A DNA stretch of 64,000 bases from Planotetraspora phitsanulokensis (lineage in GTDB: Bacteria; Actinomycetota; Actinomycetes; Streptosporangiales; Streptosporangiaceae), in the NCBI RefSeq assembly GCF_016863295.1, contig NZ_BOOP01000001.1, positions 529,847 through 593,846 on the forward strand. The letters are read 5' to 3'. Positions within the stretch are counted from its first letter, which is position 1. Every line of letters begins with the position of its first letter. Shown piece by piece: positions 7,838 to 16,906 of this stretch. The notes under the pieces were generated by a model that saw only the letters and a program-made list of their open reading frames with translations, made no database searches and was not told where the DNA came from. Position numbers and translations under genes: made by a program.

Positions 7838-9924
7838 ACAGCAGGCCTACCCCGTCCGGTGATGGACGCGGTCGAAGCCGGAACACCGGCCAGCGCGGAG
7901 GAACCGGCGGGTTCGGACGCGGTGCCGGAGACGCCAGAAGAGGGTCGGGCGGCCGCTCGGGAGACTCGCCCAGAAGCGGATCGGGCGGCGGGTTCCGGAG
8001 CGGATCCCGTGGATCCCAGGGACGCCCCCAGGACGACAGGCGCGGCGGTTCCCGCGGCTCGGAGACGGGCTCCGGCTACCGGGCGGACAGCGCCGGATCC
8101 CGCAGGGACGGCGGATCCCGTTACGACGGCGGATCCCGCTACAGCGATTCAGGCGACCGAGGCGGCTCGTACGGCAGGCCTGACGGCGACAGGGACCGCT
8201 ACAGGAGCGGCGACCGCGACTCATCCCGTGACTCCTTCCGCGCCGACCGCGGCGGTTCACGAGGCAGGTACGGCCAGCAGGACGGCGCCCGCGGCGACCG
8301 CCGTCAGGACGACCGCGGCGGCCGCGGCGACGACCGCGCCTTCAGCCGCGACGACCGTGGCCGTGAGGATCGTGGCCGTGAGGACCGCGGCTTCAGCCGG
8401 GGTCCCGGCGCATCCGACCGCGGCTTCGGCCGTGACGACCGTGGCCGTGGCTTCGGGCGGGACGAGCAGAGCCGTGAGGGCCGTGGCTTCGGCCGTGACG
8501 ACCGTGGCCGTGGCTTCGGGCGGGACGAGCAGAGCCGTGAGGGCCGTGGCTTCGGCCGCGATGACCGTGGCCGCGATGACCGTGGCCGTGAGGACCGTGG
8601 CCCCAGCCGTGGTCCCGGCTTCGGGCGTGGCTCCGGCTCATCCGACCGCGGCTTCGGCCGTGACGACCGCGGCTCCGACCGTGGGTACGCGCCCCGGCGC
8701 GACGACGCGCGCGCGGCCGGCCGGGACGGCGGTCGTGACCGGCGTGACCAGGGTGAGAGCCGGGACCGGCGTGATGATCGGCGTGGCGGTGGCCGCCCTT
8801 CCGGGCAGGACAGGCCGGGGTTGCGGGCCGACCGCGGTGGCGCCCGAACCGGTTACTCCCGCAGGAACGACCGGTCGGACGACGTCCAGACGATCGGCGA
8901 CAGCGCCCGCCGTGGCGGTGCCCGCGGCGACGGGGCCGGCCGGAGCGGCGGAGGCGAGCGCGGCGGCTCGCGGGCCCGGTTCGGCAGGGACAGCTCTCGC
9001 CGCGACCTGCGCGCGGGCGCGCCCCGAGGAAACAGGTCGGAGGCCAAGCCGTACGGAACGCGCGGTGGCGGCCCGGCGGGCGCGCGCGGCGGTGCGGGGA
9101 ACGCCGGCGAGAACCCGTTCAAGACCTCCCGGCAGCCGCTGCGCGACCCGGACTTCTACGACGCGGACTACGTCGACGAGCGCGACACCACGGAGGTGCC
9201 GGGCGGCGAGCGGCTGCAGAAGGTCCTCGCGCAGGCCGGCATCGCCAGCCGCCGGGCCAGCGAGGAGATGATCGGCGACGGCCGGGTCACGGTCGACGGC
9301 CAGGTGGTCCGCAGGTTCGGGGCCCGGGTCGACCCCGTCAAGCAGGTCATCCACGTCGACGGCAAGCGCATCCCGACCTCGCCCGAGCTCGTCTACTACG
9401 CCCTGAACAAGCCGATCGGCGTCGTGAGCACCATGGAGGACCCGGACGGCCGTCCGTGCCTCCAGGACTACGTCCAGGACCTCAACACCCGGCTGTTCCA
9501 CGTGGGACGGCTGGACACCGAGACCGAGGGCCTGCTCCTGTTCACCAACGACGGAGAGCTCGCCCACCGGCTGACCCACCCGAGTTACGGCGTGCAGAAG
9601 AAGTACTGGGCCAAGGTGCCCGGTCCCGTTCCGCGCGACCTGCACCGGGTGCTGCGCAAGGGAATCGAGCTCGAGGACGGCCTGGCCAAGGTGGACGAGT
9701 TCCACGTCGTCCAGGAGCACGGGCAGCAGGCGCTGGTCGAGATCATCCTGCACGAGGGGCGCAAGCACATCGTCAGGAGGCTGCTCGAGGCGTCCGGGCA
9801 CCGGGTGATCGACCTCGCCCGCATCGAGTTCGGCCCGGTCAAGCTGGGCCGTCTCAAGCCGGGCACGATCCGGACACTGAGCGTCCAGGAGGTCGGCGAG
9901 CTCTATGCGGCGGTCGGCCTCTAA
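7834..9924 (+). CDS. rluB: RluB-family 23S rRNA pseudouridine synthase with long Arg/Gly-rich N-terminal region
   Basis: A 696-residue protein; typical RluB is about 240-300. Residues 1-450 are low complexity, dominated by Arg, Gly, Asp and Ser (units such as GFGRDDRGR and GRDEQSREGR). After that comes an S4 RNA-binding domain from about residue 459 (ERLQKVLAQAGIASRR). The RsuA/RluB catalytic domain follows, with its Asp in GRLDTETEGLL at about 560. It would modify a uridine in helix 89/90 of 23S rRNA. The RGG-like head resembles RNA-binding disordered tails and is expected to add non-specific RNA affinity. The GTG start overlaps the scpB stop. The head is encoded by imperfect and perfect DNA repeats. 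Confidence 0.9.
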   Translation: MNSRPTPSGDGRGRSRNTGQRGGTGGFGRGAGDARRGSGGRSGDSPRSGSGGGFRSGSRGSQGRPQDDRRGGSRGSETGSGYRADSAGSRRDGGSRYDGGSRYSDSGDRGGSYGRPDGDRDRYRSGDRDSSRDSFRADRGGSRGRYGQQDGARGDRRQDDRGGRGDDRAFSRDDRGREDRGREDRGFSRGPGASDRGFGRDDRGRGFGRDEQSREGRGFGRDDRGRGFGRDEQSREGRGFGRDDRGRDDRGREDRGPSRGPGFGRGSGSSDRGFGRDDRGSDRGYAPRRDDARAAGRDGGRDRRDQGESRDRRDDRRGGGRPSGQDRPGLRADRGGARTGYSRRNDRSDDVQTIGDSARRGGARGDGAGRSGGGERGGSRARFGRDSSRRDLRAGAPRGNRSEAKPYGTRGGGPAGARGGAGNAGENPFKTSRQPLRDPDFYDADYVDERDTTEVPGGERLQKVLAQAGIASRRASEEMIGDGRVTVDGQVVRRFGARVDPVKQVIHVDGKRIPTSPELVYYALNKPIGVVSTMEDPDGRPCLQDYVQDLNTRLFHVGRLDTETEGLLLFTNDGELAHRLTHPSYGVQKKYWAKVPGPVPRDLHRVLRKGIELEDGLAKVDEFHVVQEHGQQALVEIILHEGRKHIVRRLLEASGHRVIDLARIEFGPVKLGRLKPGTIRTLSVQEVGELYAAVGL
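8422..8570 (+). repeat. Perfect 63-bp tandem repeat inside the rluB head
   Basis: A 63-bp unit starts at 8422, repeats at 8485 and begins a third, diverging copy at 8548. It encodes a 21-residue Gly/Phe/Arg/Asp/Gln unit. Near-identity at the DNA level implies recent slippage or unequal exchange, so copy number probably varies between strains. Confidence 0.85.
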
Positions 9925-10037
9925 TCCGGCCCGTCCGGCGGCGAACTTCGCGAGTCGGGCACAATGTCCTGGGAGGTCACAGTGATGGGCCGCGACGGAG
10001 CGGACCCGTCACTGCAGTCTGGTGGGAGGGGAACGAC

Positions 10038-10397
10038 ATGGTCCGGGCCATCCGGGGAGCCATCCAGGTCGACGGCGACGATCGGAACTCGATCATCGCG
10101 GGCACGACCGAACTGGTGACCGCGGTGATGGAGCGCAACAGGCTCACGACCGATGACGTCATCTCGGTGATCTTCACGGCCACGCCCGACCTGACCGCGG
10201 AGTTCCCCGCCCTCGCGGCCCGCAAGCTGGGATTCCACGATGTCCCCCTGCTGTGCGCCTCGGAGATCGCCGTGCCGGGCGCACTGCCGCGGGTGGTGCG
10301 CCTGATGGCCCACGTGGAGACCGACCGGCCCCGCCAGGACATCCAGCACGTGTACCTGCGGGGCGCGGTCGCCCTGCGGGTGGACATCGCCCAGTGA
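10038..10397 (+). CDS. aroH: Chorismate mutase, AroH (class II) type
   Basis: A 119-residue monofunctional chorismate mutase of the Bacillus subtilis AroH fold, converting chorismate to prephenate for Tyr and Phe synthesis. Family features are VRAIRGAIQVDGD at the N-terminus, FTATPDLTAEFPA in the middle, LCASEIAVPGALPRVVR carrying the active-site Glu and Arg, and HVYLRGAVALR at the end. Start ATG 10038 has GGGAGGGG 6 nt upstream. It lies 50 nt before tyrA, the next enzyme in the tyrosine branch, so the two are probably one transcript. Confidence 0.95.
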   Translation: MVRAIRGAIQVDGDDRNSIIAGTTELVTAVMERNRLTTDDVISVIFTATPDLTAEFPALAARKLGFHDVPLLCASEIAVPGALPRVVRLMAHVETDRPRQDIQHVYLRGAVALRVDIAQ

Positions 10398-10448
10398 CCG
10401 GCGCGGTCGCCCGCCCGGACGAGAAGGCACGCTAGGACGACGAGGACC

Positions 10449-11543
10449 ATGACTCCCATCGAGGGTGCGACGATCGGCAGTGCCGTCGTCGTCGGAACCG
10501 GGCTGATCGGCACATCGATCGCCCTCGCGCTGCGTCAGCGGGGAGTGCGGGTCTTCCTCACCGACCGCGACGCCGCGGCCGGACGGCTCGCCCGGGAGCT
10601 CGGCGCGGGGGAGGAGTGGCCGGCCGACCGCACCGTGGATCTGGCGATCATCGCCGTGCCCCCGCGGTTCGTCGCGCAGCAACTGCTCGACCTGCAGAAG
10701 AACGATGTCGCGCGGGTCTACACCGACGTCGCCAGCGTCAAGGTCCTCCCGCTGGAGCAGGCTGCGCAGCTGGGGTGCGACCTGTCGACCTACGTGGCCG
10801 GGCATCCGCTCGCGGGGCGGGAGCGTTCGGGGCCCGCGGCCGCGAGAGCCGACCTGTTCCTCGGCCGCCCCTGGGCCCTGTGCCCGTCGGCGGAGACCAC
10901 CGAGCAGGCGGTGGAGACGGTCCAGGAGCTGGTCGAACTGTGCGGGGGGAACTCCGTGCGGGTCGGCGCGGAGGAACACGACCGGGCCGTCGCGGTCATC
11001 TCCCACGCACCTCACGTCACCGCGGCGGCTGTGGCCGCGCAGTTGTCGGAGGCGTCCGACACCGCTCTCGGCCTGTCAGGACAGGGCGTGCGGGACGTCA
11101 CACGCATCGCGGCGGGCGACCCGTCGTTGTGGACCGGAATCCTGACGGGCAACGCCGGCCCGGTCGCCGAGGTCCTCGAGGCCCTGGTGGAGGACCTGTC
11201 CGCCGTGGCCAGGTCGTTGCGGGCGTTCGCGGGCGAGGGTACGGCCGTCGCGGGGGTGACCGATCTGCTCGAACGCGGCGTCCGCGGGACCGGCAGGATC
11301 CCCGGCAAGCACGGCGGCCCGGCCCGCACCTACGCCGTCGTCCAGGTCGTCATCGGCGACCGCCCCGGCGAGCTCGCCCGGCTCGTGCAGGCGGCGGGCG
11401 AGACCGGCGTCAACATCGAGGACATCCGGCTGGAGCACGCCCCCGGCCTGCCTCTCGGCGCGGCGGAGCTGTACGTCCAGCCGGAGGCGGCGGCCGCGCT
11501 CGCGGACGGCCTGCGCGAGCGCGGGTGGCACCTGCCCGTCTGA
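10449..11543 (+). CDS. tyrA: Prephenate dehydrogenase with ACT domain
   Basis: Oxidatively decarboxylates prephenate to 4-hydroxyphenylpyruvate using NAD(P). The Rossmann motif VVVGTGLIGTSIALAL is at about 14-29. The catalytic-site motif GHPLAGRERSG is at about 117-127. The helical dimerisation domain follows. A C-terminal ACT domain (about 295-364, with GDRPGELARLVQAA) probably mediates feedback inhibition by tyrosine. Length 364 is normal for the ACT-bearing form. It is preceded by aroH and followed by a three-copy 13-bp repeat that contains its stop codon. Confidence 0.95.
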   Translation: MTPIEGATIGSAVVVGTGLIGTSIALALRQRGVRVFLTDRDAAAGRLARELGAGEEWPADRTVDLAIIAVPPRFVAQQLLDLQKNDVARVYTDVASVKVLPLEQAAQLGCDLSTYVAGHPLAGRERSGPAAARADLFLGRPWALCPSAETTEQAVETVQELVELCGGNSVRVGAEEHDRAVAVISHAPHVTAAAVAAQLSEASDTALGLSGQGVRDVTRIAAGDPSLWTGILTGNAGPVAEVLEALVEDLSAVARSLRAFAGEGTAVAGVTDLLERGVRGTGRIPGKHGGPARTYAVVQVVIGDRPGELARLVQAAGETGVNIEDIRLEHAPGLPLGAAELYVQPEAAAALADGLRERGWHLPV

Positions 11544-11569
11544 CCTGCCCGTCTGGCCTGCCCGTCTGA
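11531..11569 (+). repeat. 13-bp tandem repeat, three copies, spanning the tyrA stop
   Basis: CCTGCCCGTCTGA at 11531-11543, CCTGCCCGTCTGG at 11544-11556 and CCTGCCCGTCTGA at 11557-11569. The first copy supplies the last codons and the TGA of tyrA. Slippage here would lengthen or shorten the 3' trailer without touching the enzyme. Confidence 0.85.
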
Positions 11570-11597
11570 TCTCCGCGCTCCCCGGCCGTACACGCGT

Positions 11598-13754
11598 TCA
11601 CGTGGGACGTGCGACCTCGGCGGGCCTCGCGGCGGGCGAGGCCGCGTGACCGTGTCCGACCGCGCCACGGCGACGCCACCAGCGGGCGAGCGGTGCGGGC
11701 GCCCACCACGCCCACCGGCCGAGCAGCCGCATCGTGGCGGGGACGAGCAGTGCCCGCACGACGAAGGCGTCCACCACCACGGCGATCACCAGCCCCACCC
11801 CGGCCATCTTCATGAAGACGATGCCGGACAGGGCGAATCCGCCCACGACCACGGCCACCAGAAGGGCCGCGCTCGTGATGACGCGGCCGGTCCGCTGCAG
11901 TCCGAGCGCCGTCGACTCGGCCACGTCGCCCGTCCGGTCGTACTCCTCCCGGACGCGTGACAGCAGGAACACCTCGTAGTCCACGGCGAGGCCGAAGGCG
12001 ATCGCGACGATCAGCACGGGGAAGTTCACGTCCACCGCGCCCACGGCTTCGAGTCCCAGCAGGCCGTCGAGCAGGCCGTCCTGGAAGATGAGCTTGATCG
12101 CGCCGAAGGCCGCTCCCAGCGAGAGCAGGTTGAGCAGCACCGACTTGATCGGCAACACCACGGATCCGAGCGCCAGGAACAGCACCACGAACGACACCGC
12201 CGTCGCGAACAGGGCCATCCACGGCAGCCTCGAGGTGACCATGTCCACGATGTCCGCCCGGGAGGCCGGCATTCCGGTGAACGACGTCGTACCGCCCTCG
12301 GGCGGGGCGACCGCCCGGAGATCCGCGACCATGCGCCGGGCGTCGCGGGACATCGGGTCCATCGAGTAGCCGAGGGTGATCCTCGCCTGGTCGCCACTGA
12401 CACCCGTGACCGCCGCTCCCTCGATCCCCGGCACGCCGTCCAGACGGGCGGCGTAGGCCTCGAGGGCGGCCCGGCCGGCGGGGCGGGGCGACTCGACCAC
12501 GGCCGTCACCAGCTTGCCCGGGTCGGCGGCGAACCGTTCCGTCATCACCTGGGTGACGACGCGGGCGTCGGCGCTCGACGGCAGGACCCAGTCGCCGGGG
12601 CGGGCCCAGTTCACGCCGAGGAACGGCAGGCCGAGCGCGCCGAGCACGACGACGATGACGACGGCGTTCCGCCACGGGCGCCGCATGACGGCGTGGGCGG
12701 TCCGGTACCACCGCCCGGCCGCCGGGTCGCCCGTCCGCGCCCTGGCCGGGTTGAGCCGCGGCCCCATGGCGGTGAGCAGCGCGGGCAGCACCGTGAGCGA
12801 GGCGAGGACGGCCATGACGACGGTGCCCGCTCCCGCGTAGCCCATCGACAGCAGGAACCGCGACGGGAACAGGGTGAGCCCCGCGAAGGACACGGCCACC
12901 ACGGCGCCGGAGAACGCGATGGTGCGGCCGGCGGTCGCCATGGTCCGCTCCACCGCCGCCTCCACCGTGGCGCCCGCCGCCAACTCCTCGCGGAACCGGG
13001 TCACGGCGAGCAGCGCGTAGTCGATGGCCAGGCCCAGGCCGAGGATCGTGATGACCTGGATGGCGAAGGTCGAGATGTCGGTTAAGAACGTGACGAACCG
13101 GAGCAGAGCCAGCGATCCGAGAGCCGCGGTGAGGCCGATGATCAGCGGAAGCGCGGCGGCCAGGAGACTTCGGAAGATCACGATCAGCAGGATCAGCAGA
13201 ACGGGTATCGAGACGGCCTCCGCGAGCGCCAGGTCGCGCAGCGTCAGCCTGTTCACCTGGTCGGTCATCGCCGTGGTGCCCCCGAACCGCACGGTGAGGC
13301 CGTCGGCGCGGAAACTGTCCTGGATCTTCCTCAGCTGCAGGACCCGCTCCTGGTCGTCGGCCGACCGCAGTTGCACCGCGGCGTACGTCGCGCGCCTGTC
13401 CCCGGACACGTACGAGGACGAGCCCGTCGACCAGTAGGAGTCGAGCCGGATGACGTCGCCGCGGGGCACGCTCGAAAGGGCCCGCTGAACCGGACCGGCG
13501 AAGCCCTGGTCGTCCACCGTGAGCCTGTCGCTCTCGTAGAGGACGACCACGTCGTTGGCGTGGCGGCCGAGCGGGCCTGCCAGCAGTCTGTCCGCGTGGG
13601 CGGACGGGCTGCCGGGGTCGTCGAAGCCGGCGCCGCCGCCGAGGCGGCCGAAGACGCCGGTTCCCCAGACCGCCGCGAACGCGACGAGCAGCAGCGTTCC
13701 CACCATGATCCACCGACGGCGTCTGCCGGCGAACCTGCCCAGAGTGCCGAACAT
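11598..13754 (-). CDS. MMPL/RND-family transporter
   Basis: A 718-residue membrane transporter of the MMPL family. It shows the expected two-fold layout: TM1, a periplasmic loop of about 130 residues, five more TM segments, then TM7, a second loop and TM8-12. Conserved stretches are FGLAVDYEVFLLSRVREEY in the second half and GLGLAIDYALLAVTRFREEL in the first; both carry the Asp-Tyr proton-relay pair. It probably exports a lipid or drug by proton antiport. GGGGAGG lies 8 nt before ATG 13754. The upstream region carries an array of GGATAG half-sites, and a MerR regulator diverges from it, so it is likely regulated by that protein. Confidence 0.92.
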   Translation of the reverse strand: MFGTLGRFAGRRRRWIMVGTLLLVAFAAVWGTGVFGRLGGGAGFDDPGSPSAHADRLLAGPLGRHANDVVVLYESDRLTVDDQGFAGPVQRALSSVPRGDVIRLDSYWSTGSSSYVSGDRRATYAAVQLRSADDQERVLQLRKIQDSFRADGLTVRFGGTTAMTDQVNRLTLRDLALAEAVSIPVLLILLIVIFRSLLAAALPLIIGLTAALGSLALLRFVTFLTDISTFAIQVITILGLGLAIDYALLAVTRFREELAAGATVEAAVERTMATAGRTIAFSGAVVAVSFAGLTLFPSRFLLSMGYAGAGTVVMAVLASLTVLPALLTAMGPRLNPARARTGDPAAGRWYRTAHAVMRRPWRNAVVIVVVLGALGLPFLGVNWARPGDWVLPSSADARVVTQVMTERFAADPGKLVTAVVESPRPAGRAALEAYAARLDGVPGIEGAAVTGVSGDQARITLGYSMDPMSRDARRMVADLRAVAPPEGGTTSFTGMPASRADIVDMVTSRLPWMALFATAVSFVVLFLALGSVVLPIKSVLLNLLSLGAAFGAIKLIFQDGLLDGLLGLEAVGAVDVNFPVLIVAIAFGLAVDYEVFLLSRVREEYDRTGDVAESTALGLQRTGRVITSAALLVAVVVGGFALSGIVFMKMAGVGLVIAVVVDAFVVRALLVPATMRLLGRWAWWAPAPLARWWRRRGAVGHGHAASPAARPAEVARPT

Positions 13755-13768
13755 GAAAGCCTCCCCAG

Positions 13769-13819
13769 TATGGATAGTGGAAAGTATTGCTATCCATATT
13801 ATGGATAGTGGCGCTATCC
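13769..13819. promoter_or_regulatory. Array of four alternating GGATAG half-sites (probable operator)
   Basis: TATGGATAG (13769-13777) and CTATCCATA (13790-13798) form a 9-bp inverted pair. ATGGATAG (13801-13808) and CTATCC (13814-13819) form a second. The middle two also pair with each other around ATT. On the minus strand, TTGACG (13833-13828) and TATCCA (13807-13802) are separated by 20 nt, an over-long spacing typical of MerR-activated promoters, with a dyad between them. The last half-site lies 15 nt before the MMPL start codon. Confidence 0.65.
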
Positions 13820-13909
13820 GCTTCGTGCGTCAAGCCGCCGGCCGCCGCGCACGCCCGTCCGCATGGCGGGCGGTCCTATCCTGGGAGCACGCGGTGAGGG
13901 AGAGGGACG

Positions 13910-14539
13910 ATGAGGATCGCTGAGCTGAGCAGGCGCACCGGCGTTCCGATCCCGACGATCAAGTACTACCTGCGGGAGGGGCTCGTCCCCGCCGGTGAGC
14001 GCACGGGGCCCAACCAGGCCCAGTACGGCGAGGCGCACGTCAAGAGGCTGAAGCTGGCCCGCGCCCTCGTCGAGATCGGCGGCCTGTCGATCGCCTCCGC
14101 ACGTGAGGCGCTCCGCCTGATGTTCTCTGCGGGGCTGTCCGAGCTCGACACCATCGGCAAGGCCCAGTACGCCATGACCCCCGCGAGGGAGTACGTGGAG
14201 GACGAGGCGTGGGACGAGGCCGTGGCCGAGGTGGACGAGCTGATCGCCAAGCGGGGCTGGCAGGTCAAGGCGACCAACCCGGCCCGCCGCACGCTGGCCG
14301 ACGCGCTCGCCACGCTGCGGAGGCTGGACCAGGACGACTACTTCGAGCTGCTGGACTCCTACGCGGAGACCGCTGAGCGGCTCGCGGACACCGAGATCGA
14401 GACGGTCGCCCGCAGGGGGGACCTCGACAGCGTCGCGGAGGCCGTGGTGGTGTGGACGGCGGTCGGCGACACCGTCCTCGCCTCCCTCCGCAGGCTCGCT
14501 CAGGAGGACAGGTCGACCCGGCTGCTCGGGAACCCCTGA
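13910..14539 (+). CDS. MerR-family transcriptional regulator
   Basis: A 209-residue regulator. The N-terminal MerR winged helix is clear: [20 protein letters not shown], then LREGLVPAG and a second helix around [15 protein letters not shown]. The C-terminal 120 residues are helical, acidic and without the cysteines of metal-sensing MerR proteins, so a small organic ligand or a protein signal is more likely. ATG 13910 follows GAGGGAGAGGGACG. It diverges from the MMPL transporter across a region with GGATAG dyads, a layout typical of a drug-responsive regulator and its exporter. Confidence 0.88.
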   Translation: MRIAELSRRTGVPIPTIKYYLREGLVPAGERTGPNQAQYGEAHVKRLKLARALVEIGGLSIASAREALRLMFSAGLSELDTIGKAQYAMTPAREYVEDEAWDEAVAEVDELIAKRGWQVKATNPARRTLADALATLRRLDQDDYFELLDSYAETAERLADTEIETVARRGDLDSVAEAVVVWTAVGDTVLASLRRLAQEDRSTRLLGNP

Positions 14540-14554
14540 ACCGACGCAGGAGGC

Positions 14555-14575
14555 CCGGTCCCCGGCGGGGGCCGG
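14555..14575 (+). terminator. GC-rich hairpin after the MerR gene
   Basis: CCGGTCCCC (14555-14563) pairs with GGGGGCCGG (14567-14575) across a 3-nt loop, with one G-T pair. It starts 16 nt after the MerR stop. There is no U-tract, so it would be an I-shaped actinomycete terminator. Confidence 0.5.
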
Positions 14576-14661
14576 CCACGCTCCGATGCGTGGTTGGGTG
14601 CCGAATCCCGGTAGCCTCAGGGGCGACAGCTCGAAGGGGCGCGAAAAGCAAAGGAGAGACC

Positions 14662-15330
14662 GTGTCGGGTCTGGTCGTCGCCATGGATGGCCCTTCGGGG
14701 TCCGGCAAGTCGAGCGCCTCACGGGGTGTCGCGCGCGCGCTGGGCCTGCGCTACCTGGACACGGGTGCGATGTACCGCGCGATCACCTGGTGGATGCTCC
14801 AGCAGGAGGTCGATCTCGCCGATCAGCGGGCGATCGCCGAGCGTTCGGGCGAGCCGTCCCTGGTCATGAGCACCGACCCGGACGCCCCGGGCGTCACCGT
14901 CGACGGCGTCGACGTGAACGGCCCGATCCGCGGTCCCGAGGTCACGGGCGCCGTCTCCGCGGTGAGCGCGGTTCCCGAGGTCCGCCGCCGGCTGGTCTCC
15001 CTTCAGCAGGAGATCATCGCCGAGTCCCTGCCCGGTGGGGGCATCGTGGTCGAGGGACGCGACATCGGCACCGTCGTGGCGCCGGACGCGCCCGTCAAGG
15101 TCTACCTGACCGCGAGCGCCGACGCCCGTGCGCAGCGCCGTACGGCCGAGCTGACCGGGACCACCGTGGAGACGCAGAAGGCCGAGATGGCGCGTCGGGA
15201 CACGCTGGACTCGACGAGGAAGGCCGACCCGCTGGCGATGGCGGCGGACGCGATCGAGCTGGACACCACACCGCTGACCTTGGACGACGTGATCGCCGAG
15301 GTCCTGCGGTTCGTCAAGGAGAGAGCCTGA
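14662..15330 (+). CDS. cmk: Cytidylate kinase
   Basis: Phosphorylates CMP and dCMP with ATP. The P-loop is GPSGSGKSS at about residues 10-18. [14 protein letters not shown] is the family's NMP-binding signature, [15 protein letters not shown] carries the conserved Arg-Asp, and the lid contains [14 protein letters not shown]. Start GTG 14662 has AAGGAGAG upstream. The product is 222 residues, the usual length. It is followed 26 nt later by der, as in other actinobacteria. Confidence 0.96.
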   Translation: MSGLVVAMDGPSGSGKSSASRGVARALGLRYLDTGAMYRAITWWMLQQEVDLADQRAIAERSGEPSLVMSTDPDAPGVTVDGVDVNGPIRGPEVTGAVSAVSAVPEVRRRLVSLQQEIIAESLPGGGIVVEGRDIGTVVAPDAPVKVYLTASADARAQRRTAELTGTTVETQKAEMARRDTLDSTRKADPLAMAADAIELDTTPLTLDDVIAEVLRFVKERA

Positions 15331-15356
15331 TCCTCTCCGGATCGGGAGAGGAAGCG

Positions 15357-16835
15357 ATGAGCAGGGACGTGACGGGGGAGTACCGCGACGAGAGCGGCTG
15401 GGTCGAGGCCGGGGACGAGGACTTCGACGAGTTCTCCTACGACGAGAGCGAGTTCTCCGAGGACGAGTCCGAGTACTCCGACGGCGAGACCGGTGAGGCG
15501 GCGGGACCCGACGCGGGCCCGCTCCCCGTGGTCGCGGTGGTCGGCCGGCCCAACGTGGGCAAGTCCACGCTGGTCAACCGCATCATCGGCCGTCGTGAGG
15601 CGGTCGTCGAAGACGTTCCGGGTGTGACCCGCGACCGGGTGACCTACGAGGCGACGTGGCGGGGCCGCCGCTTCACCCTGGTCGACACCGGCGGCTGGGA
15701 CCCGGACGCCACCGGCATGGCGCTGCGCATCGCGGAGCAGGCCCAGATCGCCGCCGAGCTGGCCGACGTCGTGCTGTTCGTGGTGGACGCCAGCGTCGGC
15801 GTGACCGACTCGGACGAGGCCGTGGGGGCCGTGCTCCGCCGTTCCGGCAAGCCCGTGGTACTCGCGGCCAACAAGGTCGACAACCAGCAGATGGAGCTGG
15901 AGGCGACCGGGCTGTGGTCGCTGGGTCTCGGGGAGCCGCAGCCGGTCTCCGCCCTCCACGGCAGGTCCAGCGGCGACCTGCTCGACATCGTGCTCGACGC
16001 GCTGCCGGAGACGCCGCCCCAGACCTTCGGCGAGCACCGGGGCCCGCGCAGGATCGCGCTGCTGGGCAAGCCCAACGTCGGCAAGTCGTCCCTGCTGAAC
16101 CGGGTGGCGGGTGAGGAGCGCGTGCTGGTCGACCCGATGGCGGGGACCACGCGCGACCCGGTGGACGAGCTGGTGGAGCTGGGCGGCAGGACCTACCGCT
16201 TCATCGACACCGCGGGCATCCGCCGCCGTGACCGGGAGCTGAAGGGCGCCGACTTCTACGCGGCCATGCGCACCCGGGCCGCCCTGGAGCGGTCGGAGGT
16301 CGCCGTCGTCCTCATCGACGCCTCCGAGGTGCTGACCGAGCAGGACCTGCGCATCCTCGGCCTCGTCATCGAGTCGGGCCGGGCGATGGTCGTGGCCTTC
16401 AACAAGTGGGACCTCGTCGACGAGGACCGGCGGTACTACCTGGAGAAGGAGATCGACCGCCAGCTCGTCCGCACGCCCTGGGCGCTGCGGGTCAACATCT
16501 CCGCGAAGACCGGCCGCAACGTCGAGAAGCTGGTGCCGGCCATCGAGCGGGCCCTGGACTCGTGGGGCACGCGCGTCCCGACCGGCCGGCTCAACCAGTT
16601 CTTCACCGACCTGCTGCGCGCGACGCCGCCGCCGGTGCGCTCGGGCAAGCAGCCCAAGATCCTGTTCGCCACCCAGGCGTCCACCGAGCCGCCGAAGTTC
16701 GTGCTGTTCACCTCGGGGTTCCTCGAGGAGACCTACCGCCGCTTCCTCGAGCGCCGGCTCCGCGAGGAGTTCGGCTTCGCCGGTTCGCCCATCGAGGTCA
16801 CGATGAAGATCAGGGAGAAGCGGAAGAAGAAGTAG
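15357..16835 (+). CDS. der: GTPase Der (EngA)
   Basis: Double-GTPase needed for 50S ribosome assembly. The first G domain has [13 protein letters not shown] and NKVD; the second has [13 protein letters not shown] and NKWD. A KH-like RNA-binding domain ends in a basic tail (REKRKKK). The product is 492 residues because an acidic extension of about 55 residues (many Glu, Asp, Ser and Tyr) precedes the first G domain, a feature seen in actinobacterial Der. ATG 15357 follows GGGAGAGGAAG. A small hairpin, AGGGTA/TACCCT (16834-16850), overlaps the stop. Confidence 0.96.
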   Translation: MSRDVTGEYRDESGWVEAGDEDFDEFSYDESEFSEDESEYSDGETGEAAGPDAGPLPVVAVVGRPNVGKSTLVNRIIGRREAVVEDVPGVTRDRVTYEATWRGRRFTLVDTGGWDPDATGMALRIAEQAQIAAELADVVLFVVDASVGVTDSDEAVGAVLRRSGKPVVLAANKVDNQQMELEATGLWSLGLGEPQPVSALHGRSSGDLLDIVLDALPETPPQTFGEHRGPRRIALLGKPNVGKSSLLNRVAGEERVLVDPMAGTTRDPVDELVELGGRTYRFIDTAGIRRRDRELKGADFYAAMRTRAALERSEVAVVLIDASEVLTEQDLRILGLVIESGRAMVVAFNKWDLVDEDRRYYLEKEIDRQLVRTPWALRVNISAKTGRNVEKLVPAIERALDSWGTRVPTGRLNQFFTDLLRATPPPVRSGKQPKILFATQASTEPPKFVLFTSGFLEETYRRFLERRLREEFGFAGSPIEVTMKIREKRKKK

Positions 16836-16906
16836 GGTATTCCCTACCCTGAACACTCCCGAACACGGGATCGATCGGAGATCTCCGGCTGCTTAGCGTG
16901 GGGGAC

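Noticed and set aside
8393..8641. A Gly/His-rich minus-strand frame over the rluB repeats
   Set aside because: A product of the same DNA repeat read backwards. His/Gly periodicity follows from the 63-bp unit.
11410..13833. A long minus-strand frame overlapping the MMPL gene in another phase
   Set aside because: It consists of Arg/Gly/Pro-rich sequence without membrane segments, while the other phase gives a clear 12-TM transporter.
16834..16850. AGGGTA/TACCCT hairpin after der as terminator
   Set aside because: The stem is only 6 bp, overlaps the stop codon and has no U-run; too weak to list as a separate terminator.
15102..16856. A 584-codon antisense frame over cmk/der
   Set aside because: A mirror frame of two well-conserved genes; no start signal or motif.
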